A stretch of DNA of 64,000 bases, taken from the NCBI GenBank assembly GCA_902168185.1, contig CABHOV010000046.1, forward strand, positions 894,223 to 958,222, in the 5' to 3' direction. Each line of letters starts with the position of its first letter. The first letter of the stretch is position 1. Below are positions 46,429 through 54,718 of this stretch, in pieces. The position numbers were made by a program, and so were the translations under genes. Below the pieces are notes generated by a model. That model was given only the letters and a program-made list of their open reading frames with translations, was not told the origin of the DNA and ran no database searches. This DNA comes from an uncultured Bacteroides sp. Lineage in GTDB: Bacteria; Bacteroidota; Bacteroidia; Cytophagales; Cyclobacteriaceae.

Positions 46429-47829
46429 CTATATCTTCTCCGCCATCAATACCGCTTTGCGAAGTGCTGTGAGTTTATTGTTCACCTCTTGCAATTCGCT
46501 TTCCGCTAGTGATTTTGAGACAACTCCGGCTCCCGCCTGGTATATCAATTTATTCTCATGACTCAGGAATGTTCGGATCATAATCGCGTGATTGAATGAT
46601 CCATCAAAACCGATAAAGCCAATCGCTCCGCCATAAAAACTTCGGTTTGTATTTTCATATTTATTGATCAGTGACATTGCCATGTGCTTGGGTGCGCCTG
46701 ATAATGTGCCGGCAGGAAAAGTATCGGCCGCCATACCAATGATCGAAGAGTCATTTTTCAATGTACCGGTAACTTTGGATACGAGGTGTATAACGTGTGA
46801 GTAATACTGGATCTCTTTAAAGACTTCAACATGTACACTGGAGGCATTTCTGCTCATATCGTTACGTGCGAGGTCTACCAGCATCACGTGCTCTGCATTT
46901 TCCTTTTCATCGGCTGCAAGTCTTTCGGCAATCGCTGCATCTTCCTGATCGTTACCGGATCTGCGGAATGTACCGGCAATAGGGTATATATGTGCTTTGC
47001 CACCTTTTACCTGAAGCTGTGCTTCGGGTGACGAACCAATCAATTTGAAGTTTCCATAATCAAAATAAAAAAGATATGGCGATGGATTGATAGACCGTAG
47101 TGCACGGTATACATTAAACTCGTCACCTTTAAATCCGCATTGAAATCTTCGGGATAGAACGATCTGGAATACATCTCCCCTATAGCAATGCTCCTTTCCT
47201 TTCTCGATTACTTTCAAAAATTCTTCATCGGTGAAATTTGATTCTTCACCATTGACAAGCGAAAACTTATAGGTAGCAAAGCGATTACTGAAAATGATTT
47301 GCTCAATTCTATCGAGTGAGCCCGATCCTTGTGGTTGATAGGTGTGCTCGAACAAACTCAACTCATTCGAAAAATGATCGACTACAATAACATAGCGGTA
47401 GAGTTTGTATAGTATATCCGGGATCAGCTTGTTCTTTTGATCTACAGATACATCTTCAAAGAAGCGTACTGCATCGTAGGACATATACCCAAAGAGACCG
47501 CAGTTTGGATATTTCGCTTCGGCATGCAGGGACACTTCAAACTTATTCCGGAAATCCTCCAGCAACGTTGTTACCTGACCAATGCCCGTGATAGTATCCT
47601 GTTTTGCAGAACCATCCGGATATTGAATGGACACTTCATTTTGTACAACCTGAAACGAAGCGATGGGGTCGCAGCAAATAAAGGATAAACTATTTTCATG
47701 ACCATGATAGTCCGAACTCTCCAGCAAGATGCTTCCGGCAAATACATCGCGTAGTTTCAGATATATATTTACAGGCGTGAGCGTGTCCGCGAGAAGTTTT
47801 TTCGTGTAGGTAGTAAGTTTATACTTCAT
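46429..47829 (-). CDS. trpE: anthranilate synthase component I
   Basis: The 466-residue chorismate-using enzyme has the L-L-E-S-S tryptophan-binding segment near residue 36. The catalytic core has Q-I-V-L-S-R-R-F near residue 223, G-S-S-P-E near residue 269, P-I-A-G-T-F-R-R and G-A-P-K. It is the first enzyme of the operon, and the L-L-E-S element suggests feedback inhibition by Trp. The start lies 62 bp after the terminator of the upstream attenuator. Confidence 0.95.
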   Translation of the reverse strand: MKYKLTTYTKKLLADTLTPVNIYLKLRDVFAGSILLESSDYHGHENSLSFICCDPIASFQVVQNEVSIQYPDGSAKQDTITGIGQVTTLLEDFRNKFEVSLHAEAKYPNCGLFGYMSYDAVRFFEDVSVDQKNKLIPDILYKLYRYVIVVDHFSNELSLFEHTYQPQGSGSLDRIEQIIFSNRFATYKFSLVNGEESNFTDEEFLKVIEKGKEHCYRGDVFQIVLSRRFQCGFKGDEFNVYRALRSINPSPYLFYFDYGNFKLIGSSPEAQLQVKGGKAHIYPIAGTFRRSGNDQEDAAIAERLAADEKENAEHVMLVDLARNDMSRNASSVHVEVFKEIQYYSHVIHLVSKVTGTLKNDSSIIGMAADTFPAGTLSGAPKHMAMSLINKYENTNRSFYGGAIGFIGFDGSFNHAIMIRTFLSHENKLIYQAGAGVVSKSLAESELQEVNNKLTALRKAVLMAEKI

Positions 47830-47891
47830 TGTTCTCGTTGTGTTTATAGGCTTTTGAAGCGGTTATATTTTGATTTCTTTCAAGTTTGGGC

Positions 47892-47926
47892 AAAAAAAGA
47901 AGGCCTGCTGTGAACAGCAGGCCTTC
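47892..47926 (-). terminator. attenuator terminator hairpin of the trp operon
   Basis: A perfect 12-bp GC-rich stem (47915-47926 with 47899-47910) with a 4-nt loop is followed on the minus strand by seven T (47892-47898). It stands 62 bp before trpE. Confidence 0.9.
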
Positions 47927-47955
47927 GCGTTATTGTATTAACATAAAAAGGCTGT

Positions 47956-48012
47956 TCACATATCGTATCGCGATATATGCCACCACCAAGCTATGTTATT
48001 GAATTGTTTCAT
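47956..48012 (-). CDS. trpL: trp operon leader peptide with three consecutive Trp codons
   Basis: The 18-residue frame reads MKQFNNIAWWWHISRYDM. Codons 9-11 are TGG. Its stop lies inside the antiterminator segment, exactly where attenuation needs it. It starts 3 nt after the stop of the THX gene, so it may be translated by ribosomes ending there. Trp in three successive codons by chance in this place is very unlikely, and the fitting hairpins make the assignment firm. Confidence 0.87.
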   Translation of the reverse strand: MKQFNNIAWWWHISRYDM

Positions 48013-48015
48013 GTT

Positions 48016-48195
48016 TTATTCTGCTTTCTTTTTAGCAGGTGTTCTTTTCTTTGCAGGAGTAGCCGTAGCTTCTGCTGAATCCTTTTTAGAAGTAGCTCTT
48101 TTCAAGCGTGCTTTGATTGCATTCTTACTTCTTGTAACTCCGAAAGAGCCTATTGTGCGCTTTCCTTTTTTGCTTTTTTTATCTCCTCTTCCCAT
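48016..48195 (-). CDS. 30S ribosomal protein THX
   Basis: From the ATG at 48195 the 59-residue protein begins M-G-R-G-D-K-K-S-K-K-G-K-R, as in the small THX proteins that sit in the head of the 30S subunit. It continues with an Ala/Lys/Pro-rich tail common in Bacteroidota versions. The open frame extends upstream to 48270, but the added residues are hydrophobic and unlike the family. A weak -7-like TATTTG lies about 50 bp upstream. The trp leader peptide starts 3 nt after its stop and no terminator lies between, so THX and the trp leader probably share a transcript. Confidence 0.82.
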   Translation of the reverse strand: MGRGDKKSKKGKRTIGSFGVTRSKNAIKARLKRATSKKDSAEATATPAKKRTPAKKKAE

Positions 48196-48336
48196 GAATA
48201 AATTGAATATTGATGCGGCAATAATAGTAAAGTCTTTATTGATTACAAATAATCCTGAAAAAAAATACAATTATTCAACAGCAATTCTCTTCCAACATTG
48301 AGACTGGAGAGCGAAAGAATGTATCAAATCGGATCG

Positions 48337-48666
48337 CTATTTCCTTGCTGTAGGCATCAATGAGGGAAGACTCATCGCCATTACACCTGGATAAAGCTGG
48401 TGGATTTTTGTGAAGAATGAAGCTGTTGAAGCGGTCAGTTCAGAAAAGAAAATCATATCCGGCCGCTCATCGTACTGCATTAAATGCTGTTTTTCCAACG
48501 AGAACCTCCGCACCAGATAGCCTTTGTTTTCAAGATCACTAATCACGTCTTCACTATAATTATCCAGAAGCCACACTACACCCGTCATAACTTTTTTCTT
48601 TTGACATACTATATCGTCAACCATTATGCCAAGCGCGAAATCAGTGCGCCAAGGCATTTTCATCAC
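48337..48666 (-). CDS. small unknown protein, possibly a degenerate receiver domain
   Basis: The 109-residue frame shows V-V-W-L-L-D-N-Y near the start of a Rossmann-like order and D-M-I-F-F-S-E-L where a receiver has its phospho-Asp strand. The Asp is replaced. The last K-P segment is missing. It is therefore at best an inactive receiver. An ATG at 48588 would shorten it to about 83 residues. The frame has natural codon use, but no homologue is recognised. Confidence 0.42.
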   Translation of the reverse strand: MMKMPWRTDFALGIMVDDIVCQKKKVMTGVVWLLDNYSEDVISDLENKGYLVRRFSLEKQHLMQYDERPDMIFFSELTASTASFFTKIHQLYPGVMAMSLPSLMPTARK

Positions 48667-48741
48667 GAATATTCTCCCAACAAAAGAAATGGCGAATAAA
48701 CTAATTCTCGGGCAAGGCGTTTATAAAATAAAAAACATGTT

Positions 48742-49209
48742 ATGGCCAAAGCATCAATAGAATTGATTCAGGCACTACGCAAAACTGCCGACAACCTGGA
48801 GAGAACAGCGGAGTATCAGTGGGGACATATGGGTTCTTGTAACTGTGGTTTCCTGGCGCAGGAAATTACAAGACTTCGTAAAGATGAAATTCATAAACGC
48901 GCCATGCAACGGTATGGTGACTGGAACGAACAACTCAATGACTACTGTCCAACGAGTGGTTATGCAATGGATGATCTAATCAGCGAGATGTTGTTGTTCG
49001 GCTTTGATGTTGATGACCTGAAACATCTCGAACGCCTGTCTGATGGTAATGTGCTTGCATTATTGCCGCTTGAAGAAAGGAATCTGCAGCGCAATCTAAA
49101 GCAGGATGTAGTAAAGTATATACGCACGTGGGCGTTGATGCTGGAGAATAGATTACTGGATCAGATATATCTTCCTTCTTTTCTTACGAATACGGAGACT
49201 ATTTTATAA
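48742..49209 (+). CDS. unknown conserved-type cytosolic protein
   Basis: The 155-residue protein is soluble, helical and acidic. It has M-G-S-C-N-C-G-F-L-A-Q near residue 30, two Cys separated by Asn, followed by a further Cys at about residue 69 in Y-C-P-T-S-G. These might bind a metal, but no known site is matched. A terminator follows the stop, so it is a single-gene unit. Function unknown. Confidence 0.75.
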   Translation: MAKASIELIQALRKTADNLERTAEYQWGHMGSCNCGFLAQEITRLRKDEIHKRAMQRYGDWNEQLNDYCPTSGYAMDDLISEMLLFGFDVDDLKHLERLSDGNVLALLPLEERNLQRNLKQDVVKYIRTWALMLENRLLDQIYLPSFLTNTETIL

Positions 49210-49240
49210 AGATTTATCTGAAGATATAGTATAGGTGATA

Positions 49241-49270
49241 AACCCGGGGTTGCCTGGGTTTTATTATTTC
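49241..49270 (+). terminator. terminator of the gene at 48742
   Basis: AACCCGGG (49241-49248) pairs with 49253-49260 (one G-T pair) over a 4-nt loop, followed by TTATTATTT. It lies 31 bp after the stop. Confidence 0.7.
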
Positions 49271-49372
49271 AGGGAGTTGATGTGCTTGAAGTGTGTGTGA
49301 GGGTTAATTCGTGTGTGTTTGCGCGGGAGGGTAAACTGCGGTTTCTATGAGTGAGTAGGCCGTGCTATAATT

Positions 49373-49420
49373 AGAGGCTACACATTTTCGATCGCAGGCG
49401 ATCGGAAATGTGTAGCCTCT
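49373..49420. repeat. 22-bp inverted repeat (hairpin), REP- or MITE-like
   Basis: The arms 49373-49394 and 49399-49420 pair over 22 bp, with one G-T position and a 4-nt loop. The inner part contains the palindromic CGATCG. The arms are too long for a usual terminator, although a T-rich stretch follows. A REP- or MITE-type repeat is possible. Confidence 0.6.
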
Positions 49421-49425
49421 TTGTT

Positions 49426-49450
49426 GTTTGCAAATCTGCGATTTGCAAAC
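49426..49450. repeat. 11-bp perfect inverted repeat next to the long hairpin
   Basis: GTTTGCAAATC (49426-49436) pairs with 49440-49450 over a 3-nt loop. It follows the hairpin at 49373 after 5 bp, so the two may be one repeat element. Confidence 0.55.
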
Positions 49451-49604
49451 GCTCTGATCTTTGACCCGGTAATATCAACTTTCAACGCAGTAACTATATA
49501 CTTTATGTCTGGCACAGGTATTCACTGTTAAGATTCAGTTCCCAACTCACAGAATTAGATGATGGTTTGTCAAAAAATCTCGGACATCCCATATATACCT
49601 AACC

Positions 49605-49627
49605 TGACACTCCGTTTGGGAGTATCA
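49605..49627 (-). repeat. 9-bp hairpin after the end of the barrel fusion gene
   Basis: On the minus strand TGATACTCC pairs with GGAGTGTCA (one G-T pair) over a 5-nt loop. It lies 36 bp after the stop of the gene at 49663 and could be a weak terminator, but no T-run follows. Confidence 0.4.
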
Positions 49628-49662
49628 AGTTTCTGGATACGAGCTTGTATATATATCCTAGC

Positions 49663-52600
49663 TCAGAATAAAAACCCTAAGCGGATATAGAACATGTCGC
49701 CATCTTTACTGTGTGCGAGTTCTGCTGCAAGCACGCCCATGTTAAAAGGTGTGAGCCAGATGCCTCCTCCTACACCTTTGTGCCACACTTCTGATTTACC
49801 ATCGGCTGCACTTGGATCTTTTCCGGTTGCATCTTTATACCACACTCTTCCTACATCGAAGAAGCCATTGATGCCGACTGATGCCGGGAACAGGTACGAT
49901 CTGAAACTGGCAACCCGTAACCGTACTTCGTTGTTGCTATAGAAATCGCGGTCGCCATAGAAACGGGTTTTACGATAGCCTCTTAATTCGGTTTTACCAT
50001 CTAAGATCTGTGCCTGGTATACTTCATACCTACCTGTATTTATACCACCACCAGCACGCAACGCAAACGTAACGCGCGCAGGCAATCTAAAAGATTGGTA
50101 GAATGCTATAGAAGCGTTGTGTGCCGAGTAGTTATGAGCATCTGACTCAAAACCTTTCATCCACGCAGAAGATTCTTTAATTAAAACACCGCGCGTAGTG
50201 AGATTGGCGTTGTCGCGCTTATCGATGATCCACTCGGTACGAACTCCACCAAACGTTTTTACATTTTCAAACAAAGGATCCGTCTGTGTCGCTGCGTAGT
50301 CTAATATATAGCGTGGCGACTTTGTAGGTCTTTCAATTTGCATGCGTTGATATGCAGGGCCGATTTTAAAAAGTCCCGCGCTACCAAACGGACGCGTAAG
50401 CATTGCCTGTAAGTCTATCTGTCGCAGGCGAATCCGATAGTAATCTATAGCCGTTCTTAGGTTTGAGTAATCATCTCGCTTATCGTCAAATACAGTTTCG
50501 TTACCCCAACCAAAAAAGTTGTTCACAAAATTGGGAGCCTTCACATCGAAGTCGAGCGCTATCCCCCATTTGCCAAACACTTGCGAAAACCTTCCGTCAT
50601 ACTTGAAATTATAGGAGGATGTGAGCGGAGCATAGCTTGCCAGAAAAAGCTGCTGGCTTTTATAGGGAGTTTTGCGGAAGCCGTGTGTGGTATATAAAAA
50701 TCCACCGCCAATAAATATACCATCGTCATAATTGAAGTTGGCGTAAACCAACGGTGCCAACACAGGATATCGAAAAGCCTTGCGGTCGTACAAGTTCACA
50801 GCAGGATCATTCGATGTTTTATCAACTACATGACGCTTGTTGTTGATGACCACTCCGGATCGATGATCGTATATCTTATAGGGGCTATGCCATCCTTTTA
50901 TAACAGCCGTGTTCTTTACGGTGTCGCTTCCATCACCACCGATTACGCGCACCGTAATTTTATTCTTTCCTTCCCCCGAGAAATTGAAAATATCATCGCC
51001 TCCTAATCCATACAAGCGAACTTCTTTTGTTTCATCTGGAAGAAATTTGCGTTCGTATAGATTGTCCGATTTCTCGCCCGATTTATTTACTTTATATATA
51101 CTTACTGATACATTTCCATCAGTCTGATGCTGAACATCAAAATATTCACGTTTATCAGAACCCGTTATATCTACTTCACGCGCCAGGAACTTATAGTGTT
51201 CAAGCGCATACTCCTGCAAATGATTTCGTCTTGATTTTAGTTTACGAATGATCTCTTCGCCATGAAGTTTATAGATTTCTTCAGGCAATTGTTTTACGGA
51301 GGCTTCGATCGATTCATCGGTTAATACTTTTTGAAGACTCTTCGCCTGCTCTACCCATTGCTCGGATGAGGGCTTGTTGAGAAAGCTCCGATCAAAGTAA
51401 CGCGCGTTGAACATGAAGCCTGGTGTCCAACGGACTTCATCATGAAACCCTTCAAACTTTGGCAACGCCCATTTGCGGCTCCATACTTTCGCAAGCAATC
51501 CATCACTTACAAAGAGTGCCTGATCACGATCGCGCGGTATAGGTCTATAGTATTCAGATTTCTTTTCCTTGAAAGATGCCCATCGCCACTGGTCGTCATG
51601 ACGATCCCAATCCCCTATCACAATATCAAACAACCGCGAGCGCAGCACAAAATCCTGGTCTACATAATTATCATTATCCTCTGTGAGCTTGGCAAGAACC
51701 TTATCTGTACTGATGATCTTCTTTGAATTCCCGAAATACGATTTATTGCTTGCATCACCAGCCGGACGTTCTTCGAACAGCATTAATGTATTGGCGAATT
51801 CCTTCCGGTATATTCCGAAACGCGGATCATCAGGTATATATACTACAACCGGGTTGGTGTGATATATACCAGCCACTTCGGCCAGGGGACTTGCAGCAAT
51901 TGCTCCATACGGATGTGCAGCAGAGATCTGGTCTTGCACAATATCGGCAGCAAATGTTTTTTGCAACATGACAGGCACTGCCTTTTCAGGATATTTTTCG
52001 ATGGAACGAAGTGTATATTCCTGCTCTACTGAATCGGCAAGTCGCAAGGAAAGTGTCTGCATGCCTCCACCCTTCTGAATAATTTTCAACCCACCGTTTA
52101 CTGCCCCAATGTCAAAGACCGGCACTTCTATATCCTGTTTCCATTCACTCCTGTAATTCTTTCCGAGTACTTTCTTATGGAAACCGCCAGCTTCATATCG
52201 ATCACTTGCATGCGTGCGTATGGTCTTGGAAAAATCGGGTAACGTCTGGTCCGTCAGCGCTTGTGGTGTTGCAGACGGCTTAACCTGCACGTTATAGGCT
52301 GCATCGTTTTTTCCGATCTCGAAGAAATCTATAGAAGCAGCGCCTCCCGAAGAAACATCTACTTTTACGAAACCCATAGCCGGAGAAGCGAACCGAGAAT
52401 AACCCTTCTGTTTTACGAATGTATATTTAGAAGCCGAACCACTGGTTACATAATGCACACTATCTCGCCATACATATTGTAAAGCATGTTCGTGGCCGTT
52501 TACATATATAGTCTCCGGGTATTTTTTCAGTAAACCCGACATGAACTTTATATACCTTCTGTAAATCGGATGTTGTGTATCTTGTATGTCACCAATGAAT

Positions 52601-53361
52601 TTACGGTACAGGGGGTATAGCGAGCCTACACCTGGCATGGGTATATACAGATCGTGGTTGAGATCCAGAAATGGAAAGAGGTGATCCTTCCAGGTGAATA
52701 CGCCACCATGCTCACCATAGGTATAGAGTGGATGGTGTGCTGCGACTATAACACGTTTACCGGCATTCCGGTTAAATATATCTTCCAGTTGTATCAACGC
52801 ATCTTCAGGGCGTTTTACTTCGCATGGGCTGTCATCACCTTCCGGCTTGTCCCACGGATGCAGAAACCATTGTGAGTCTATAATTACCAGTACGGCATCT
52901 TTACCTAACGGTACTTCCACCGGTCCGGGACAACCTTCTTCCGGTTGGAAATGGATTTTGTCATTGTGCAGGGAATCGATCCACGCTTCCTCGTTATTGA
53001 TTTGCTTGAGACCGCCTCTTTGTCCTTTCTTCCAGTCGTGGTTCCCGGGGATGAAGTATATATCAGAGTTGAATCCTTCCAATAAATTCAGTTGTGCTTT
53101 TAAAATCGATTCAGCTTCCGCCCGTCCGTTTTCATCAGCAGCAGGCAGACCCTTGGGATAAATATTATCACCCAGAAAGATTACTACCGATTGTACCGAA
53201 GGATCATACTTCTTTTGTAATAATTCCTTCAGGCCATTCGTTGGTAAGGTTGGTTCTCCGGCATCGCCAATCAGATAGAGGCTAAAACTCTGTTTCTGAG
53301 CGTAGAGTGGAGCGGTAAAAAAACAGAACAGTAAAACGCAAATGGGTCTAAGTCTAATCAT
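49663..53361 (-). CDS. metallophosphoesterase - kinase-like domain - BamA-like barrel fusion
   Basis: The 1232-residue protein starts with a signal peptide (1-21). Residues 27-345 are a calcineurin-like phosphoesterase, with G-D-A-G (32-35), G-D-N-I-Y (64-68), G-N-H-D (106-109), H-H (209-210) and G-H-E-H (289-292), so all metal ligands are kept. Residues 420-620 look like an atypical kinase fold, with an R-S-I-E-K strand near 452, G-D-W-D-R-H-D-D-Q at 583-591 and P-R-D-R-D-Q-A near 609-615, like the catalytic D-R-H and metal-binding loops of HipA/Fam20-type kinases. Calcium-loop-like G-G-D-G-S-D occurs near 808. The last 360 residues form an Omp85/BamA-type barrel ending in F. The domain order suggests an outer-membrane protein with periplasmic or surface enzymes. 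Confidence 0.78.
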   Translation of the reverse strand: MIRLRPICVLLFCFFTAPLYAQKQSFSLYLIGDAGEPTLPTNGLKELLQKKYDPSVQSVVIFLGDNIYPKGLPAADENGRAEAESILKAQLNLLEGFNSDIYFIPGNHDWKKGQRGGLKQINNEEAWIDSLHNDKIHFQPEEGCPGPVEVPLGKDAVLVIIDSQWFLHPWDKPEGDDSPCEVKRPEDALIQLEDIFNRNAGKRVIVAAHHPLYTYGEHGGVFTWKDHLFPFLDLNHDLYIPMPGVGSLYPLYRKFIGDIQDTQHPIYRRYIKFMSGLLKKYPETIYVNGHEHALQYVWRDSVHYVTSGSASKYTFVKQKGYSRFASPAMGFVKVDVSSGGAASIDFFEIGKNDAAYNVQVKPSATPQALTDQTLPDFSKTIRTHASDRYEAGGFHKKVLGKNYRSEWKQDIEVPVFDIGAVNGGLKIIQKGGGMQTLSLRLADSVEQEYTLRSIEKYPEKAVPVMLQKTFAADIVQDQISAAHPYGAIAASPLAEVAGIYHTNPVVVYIPDDPRFGIYRKEFANTLMLFEERPAGDASNKSYFGNSKKIISTDKVLAKLTEDNDNYVDQDFVLRSRLFDIVIGDWDRHDDQWRWASFKEKKSEYYRPIPRDRDQALFVSDGLLAKVWSRKWALPKFEGFHDEVRWTPGFMFNARYFDRSFLNKPSSEQWVEQAKSLQKVLTDESIEASVKQLPEEIYKLHGEEIIRKLKSRRNHLQEYALEHYKFLAREVDITGSDKREYFDVQHQTDGNVSVSIYKVNKSGEKSDNLYERKFLPDETKEVRLYGLGGDDIFNFSGEGKNKITVRVIGGDGSDTVKNTAVIKGWHSPYKIYDHRSGVVINNKRHVVDKTSNDPAVNLYDRKAFRYPVLAPLVYANFNYDDGIFIGGGFLYTTHGFRKTPYKSQQLFLASYAPLTSSYNFKYDGRFSQVFGKWGIALDFDVKAPNFVNNFFGWGNETVFDDKRDDYSNLRTAIDYYRIRLRQIDLQAMLTRPFGSAGLFKIGPAYQRMQIERPTKSPRYILDYAATQTDPLFENVKTFGGVRTEWIIDKRDNANLTTRGVLIKESSAWMKGFESDAHNYSAHNASIAFYQSFRLPARVTFALRAGGGINTGRYEVYQAQILDGKTELRGYRKTRFYGDRDFYSNNEVRLRVASFRSYLFPASVGINGFFDVGRVWYKDATGKDPSAADGKSEVWHKGVGGGIWLTPFNMGVLAAELAHSKDGDMFYIRLGFLF

Positions 53362-53485
53362 AAGTACACACTAAATTATAGATGAAGGAACTACATTACT
53401 CCTGCACAGGTTAATGGTATACCCTCCTTTCTTCGTCAAACTAAATACAAATTTTGTTAGTTTTAGGTTTATCTTCCACGAAAGT

Positions 53486-54718
53486 ATGATTGAAACGGAA
53501 TTGGTTCTGAAAGCTAAGGCTTATGCCGAAGAAATCCTTAGTAATAAACTGCCAAAAAGTTGTGTATATCACAACTTGATCCATACACAGGAAGTGGCGA
53601 AAGCCGCTTACGAAATCGGTACCGCTTCGAATCTTACAGATGAACAGATGGAAACTGTACTTATATCTGCCTGGCTTCACGATATAGGTTATCTGAATGG
53701 ACCCATCGGTCATGAAAAAGAATCTGCCAGTATAGCTGTTAAGCTTTTACGGGACTGGAAGGCTTCGGAACAAAAAATGGAAGATGTACAACGAACGATC
53801 CTGGCCACAGCCGTTCCGCAATCTCCAAAAGATATCATGGGAGAAGTTTTGTGTGATGCCGATCTCCATCATTTAGCAAAAGCTGACATCCGCGAACGCG
53901 GTAAAAAACTTCGAGAAGAATTTGCTGCTACTAAAACGCTATATTTCGATTCGGATGACGAGTGGCTTGAATTCAATCTGAAATTTATCAAGAGCCATGA
54001 TTATTTTACCGACTATGGCAAGCGTATACTTCAACCTTTAAAAAAACAGAATATCAAACGACTTAAGAACGAACTGCGACCGGATACTTCGGGCAAGGGA
54101 TTGGAAGAAATGGAGAAAGAGATTGAAAAGCTCCGGAAGAAGGTTGAGAAGGGTTCGCGTCCTGATCGTGGTATAGAGACGATGTTCCGTACTACACTGG
54201 AGAATCATATCAACCTGAGTGGTATGGCCGATACCAAGGCCAACATTATGATTTCCATCAATACGATCATTCTGTCGATTGTGGTCAGTGTACTTTTCAG
54301 AAAGCTTGAAGAGTTTCCGCACCTTGTAGTACCTACATTAATGCTGGTATTAACATGCCTCTTTGCAATTGTAATGGCGATTCTGGCTACACGCCCAAAT
54401 ATAGCGGAAGGTAAATTTACACGCGAAGACATTCTTAATAAGAAAACGAACCTGCTGTTCTTCGGTAACTTTCACAACATGCAGCTGAAAGATTACGAGT
54501 GGGGTATGCGCGAAATGATGAAGGATTACGATTACCTCTATGGAAGTATGATCAAAGATATATACTTTCTGGGCAAGGTGCTGGCGAAGAAGTACAAGTT
54601 CATCCGCCTTTCGTATACTATATTTATGTTCGGTTTTGTAGCTTCTAACGTGACTTTCCTGTTCGTTACCATGCTTTATTATCAACCATACTCTATTAAG
54701 GATTTACTGCTACCGTAA
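53486..54718 (+). CDS. HD-domain phosphohydrolase fused to a PycTM (Pycsar effector-type) membrane domain
   Basis: Starting at the ATG at 53486 the protein is 410 residues long. Residues 1-200 form an HD domain, with H33, H65-D66 (W-L-H-D-I-G-Y), H76 and D124 as likely metal ligands. A charged coiled coil (205-228) leads to the PycTM region (about 229-405), with E-N-H-I-N-L-S-G-M-A-D-T-K-A-N-I-M-I-S-I-N and two or three membrane helices. In Pycsar systems such domains respond to cyclic cUMP or cCMP and damage the membrane. No cyclase is near, so the role here is unknown. It overlaps the next gene by 23 bp, convergently. Confidence 0.85.
   Translation: MIETELVLKAKAYAEEILSNKLPKSCVYHNLIHTQEVAKAAYEIGTASNLTDEQMETVLISAWLHDIGYLNGPIGHEKESASIAVKLLRDWKASEQKMEDVQRTILATAVPQSPKDIMGEVLCDADLHHLAKADIRERGKKLREEFAATKTLYFDSDDEWLEFNLKFIKSHDYFTDYGKRILQPLKKQNIKRLKNELRPDTSGKGLEEMEKEIEKLRKKVEKGSRPDRGIETMFRTTLENHINLSGMADTKANIMISINTIILSIVVSVLFRKLEEFPHLVVPTLMLVLTCLFAIVMAILATRPNIAEGKFTREDILNKKTNLLFFGNFHNMQLKDYEWGMREMMKDYDYLYGSMIKDIYFLGKVLAKKYKFIRLSYTIFMFGFVASNVTFLFVTMLYYQPYSIKDLLLP

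Larger units (their letters stand above)
47892..48012 (-). promoter_or_regulatory. trp operon ribosome-mediated transcription attenuator
   Basis: All parts of a classical attenuator are visible on the minus strand. A leader peptide (47956-48012) has three Trp codons at 47980-47988. A 9-bp pause hairpin (47971-47979 with 47957-47965) directly follows those codons. Segment TGTGAACAGC (47951-47960) fully complements GCTGTTCACA (47909-47918), forming an antiterminator. That second segment is also part of the terminator stem (47899-47926). With Trp lacking, the ribosome stalls on the Trp codons and frees the antiterminator. With Trp present, it runs to the stop and lets the terminator form. Confidence 0.88.
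49210..49662. other. 453-bp non-coding gap with hairpins
   Basis: No gene is evident. It contains the terminator at 49241, two long hairpins (49373-49420 and 49426-49450) and a 9-bp hairpin (49605-49627) after the end of the gene at 49663. Nothing else was recognised. Confidence 0.6.

Noticed and set aside
48196..48270. Longer start of the THX gene at 48270
   Set aside because: The extra 25 residues are hydrophobic and unlike the THX family, while the ATG at 48195 gives the exact family start.
53486..54718. A full Pycsar anti-phage system
   Set aside because: Only the effector-type domain is present and no cyclase gene lies within the neighbouring genes.
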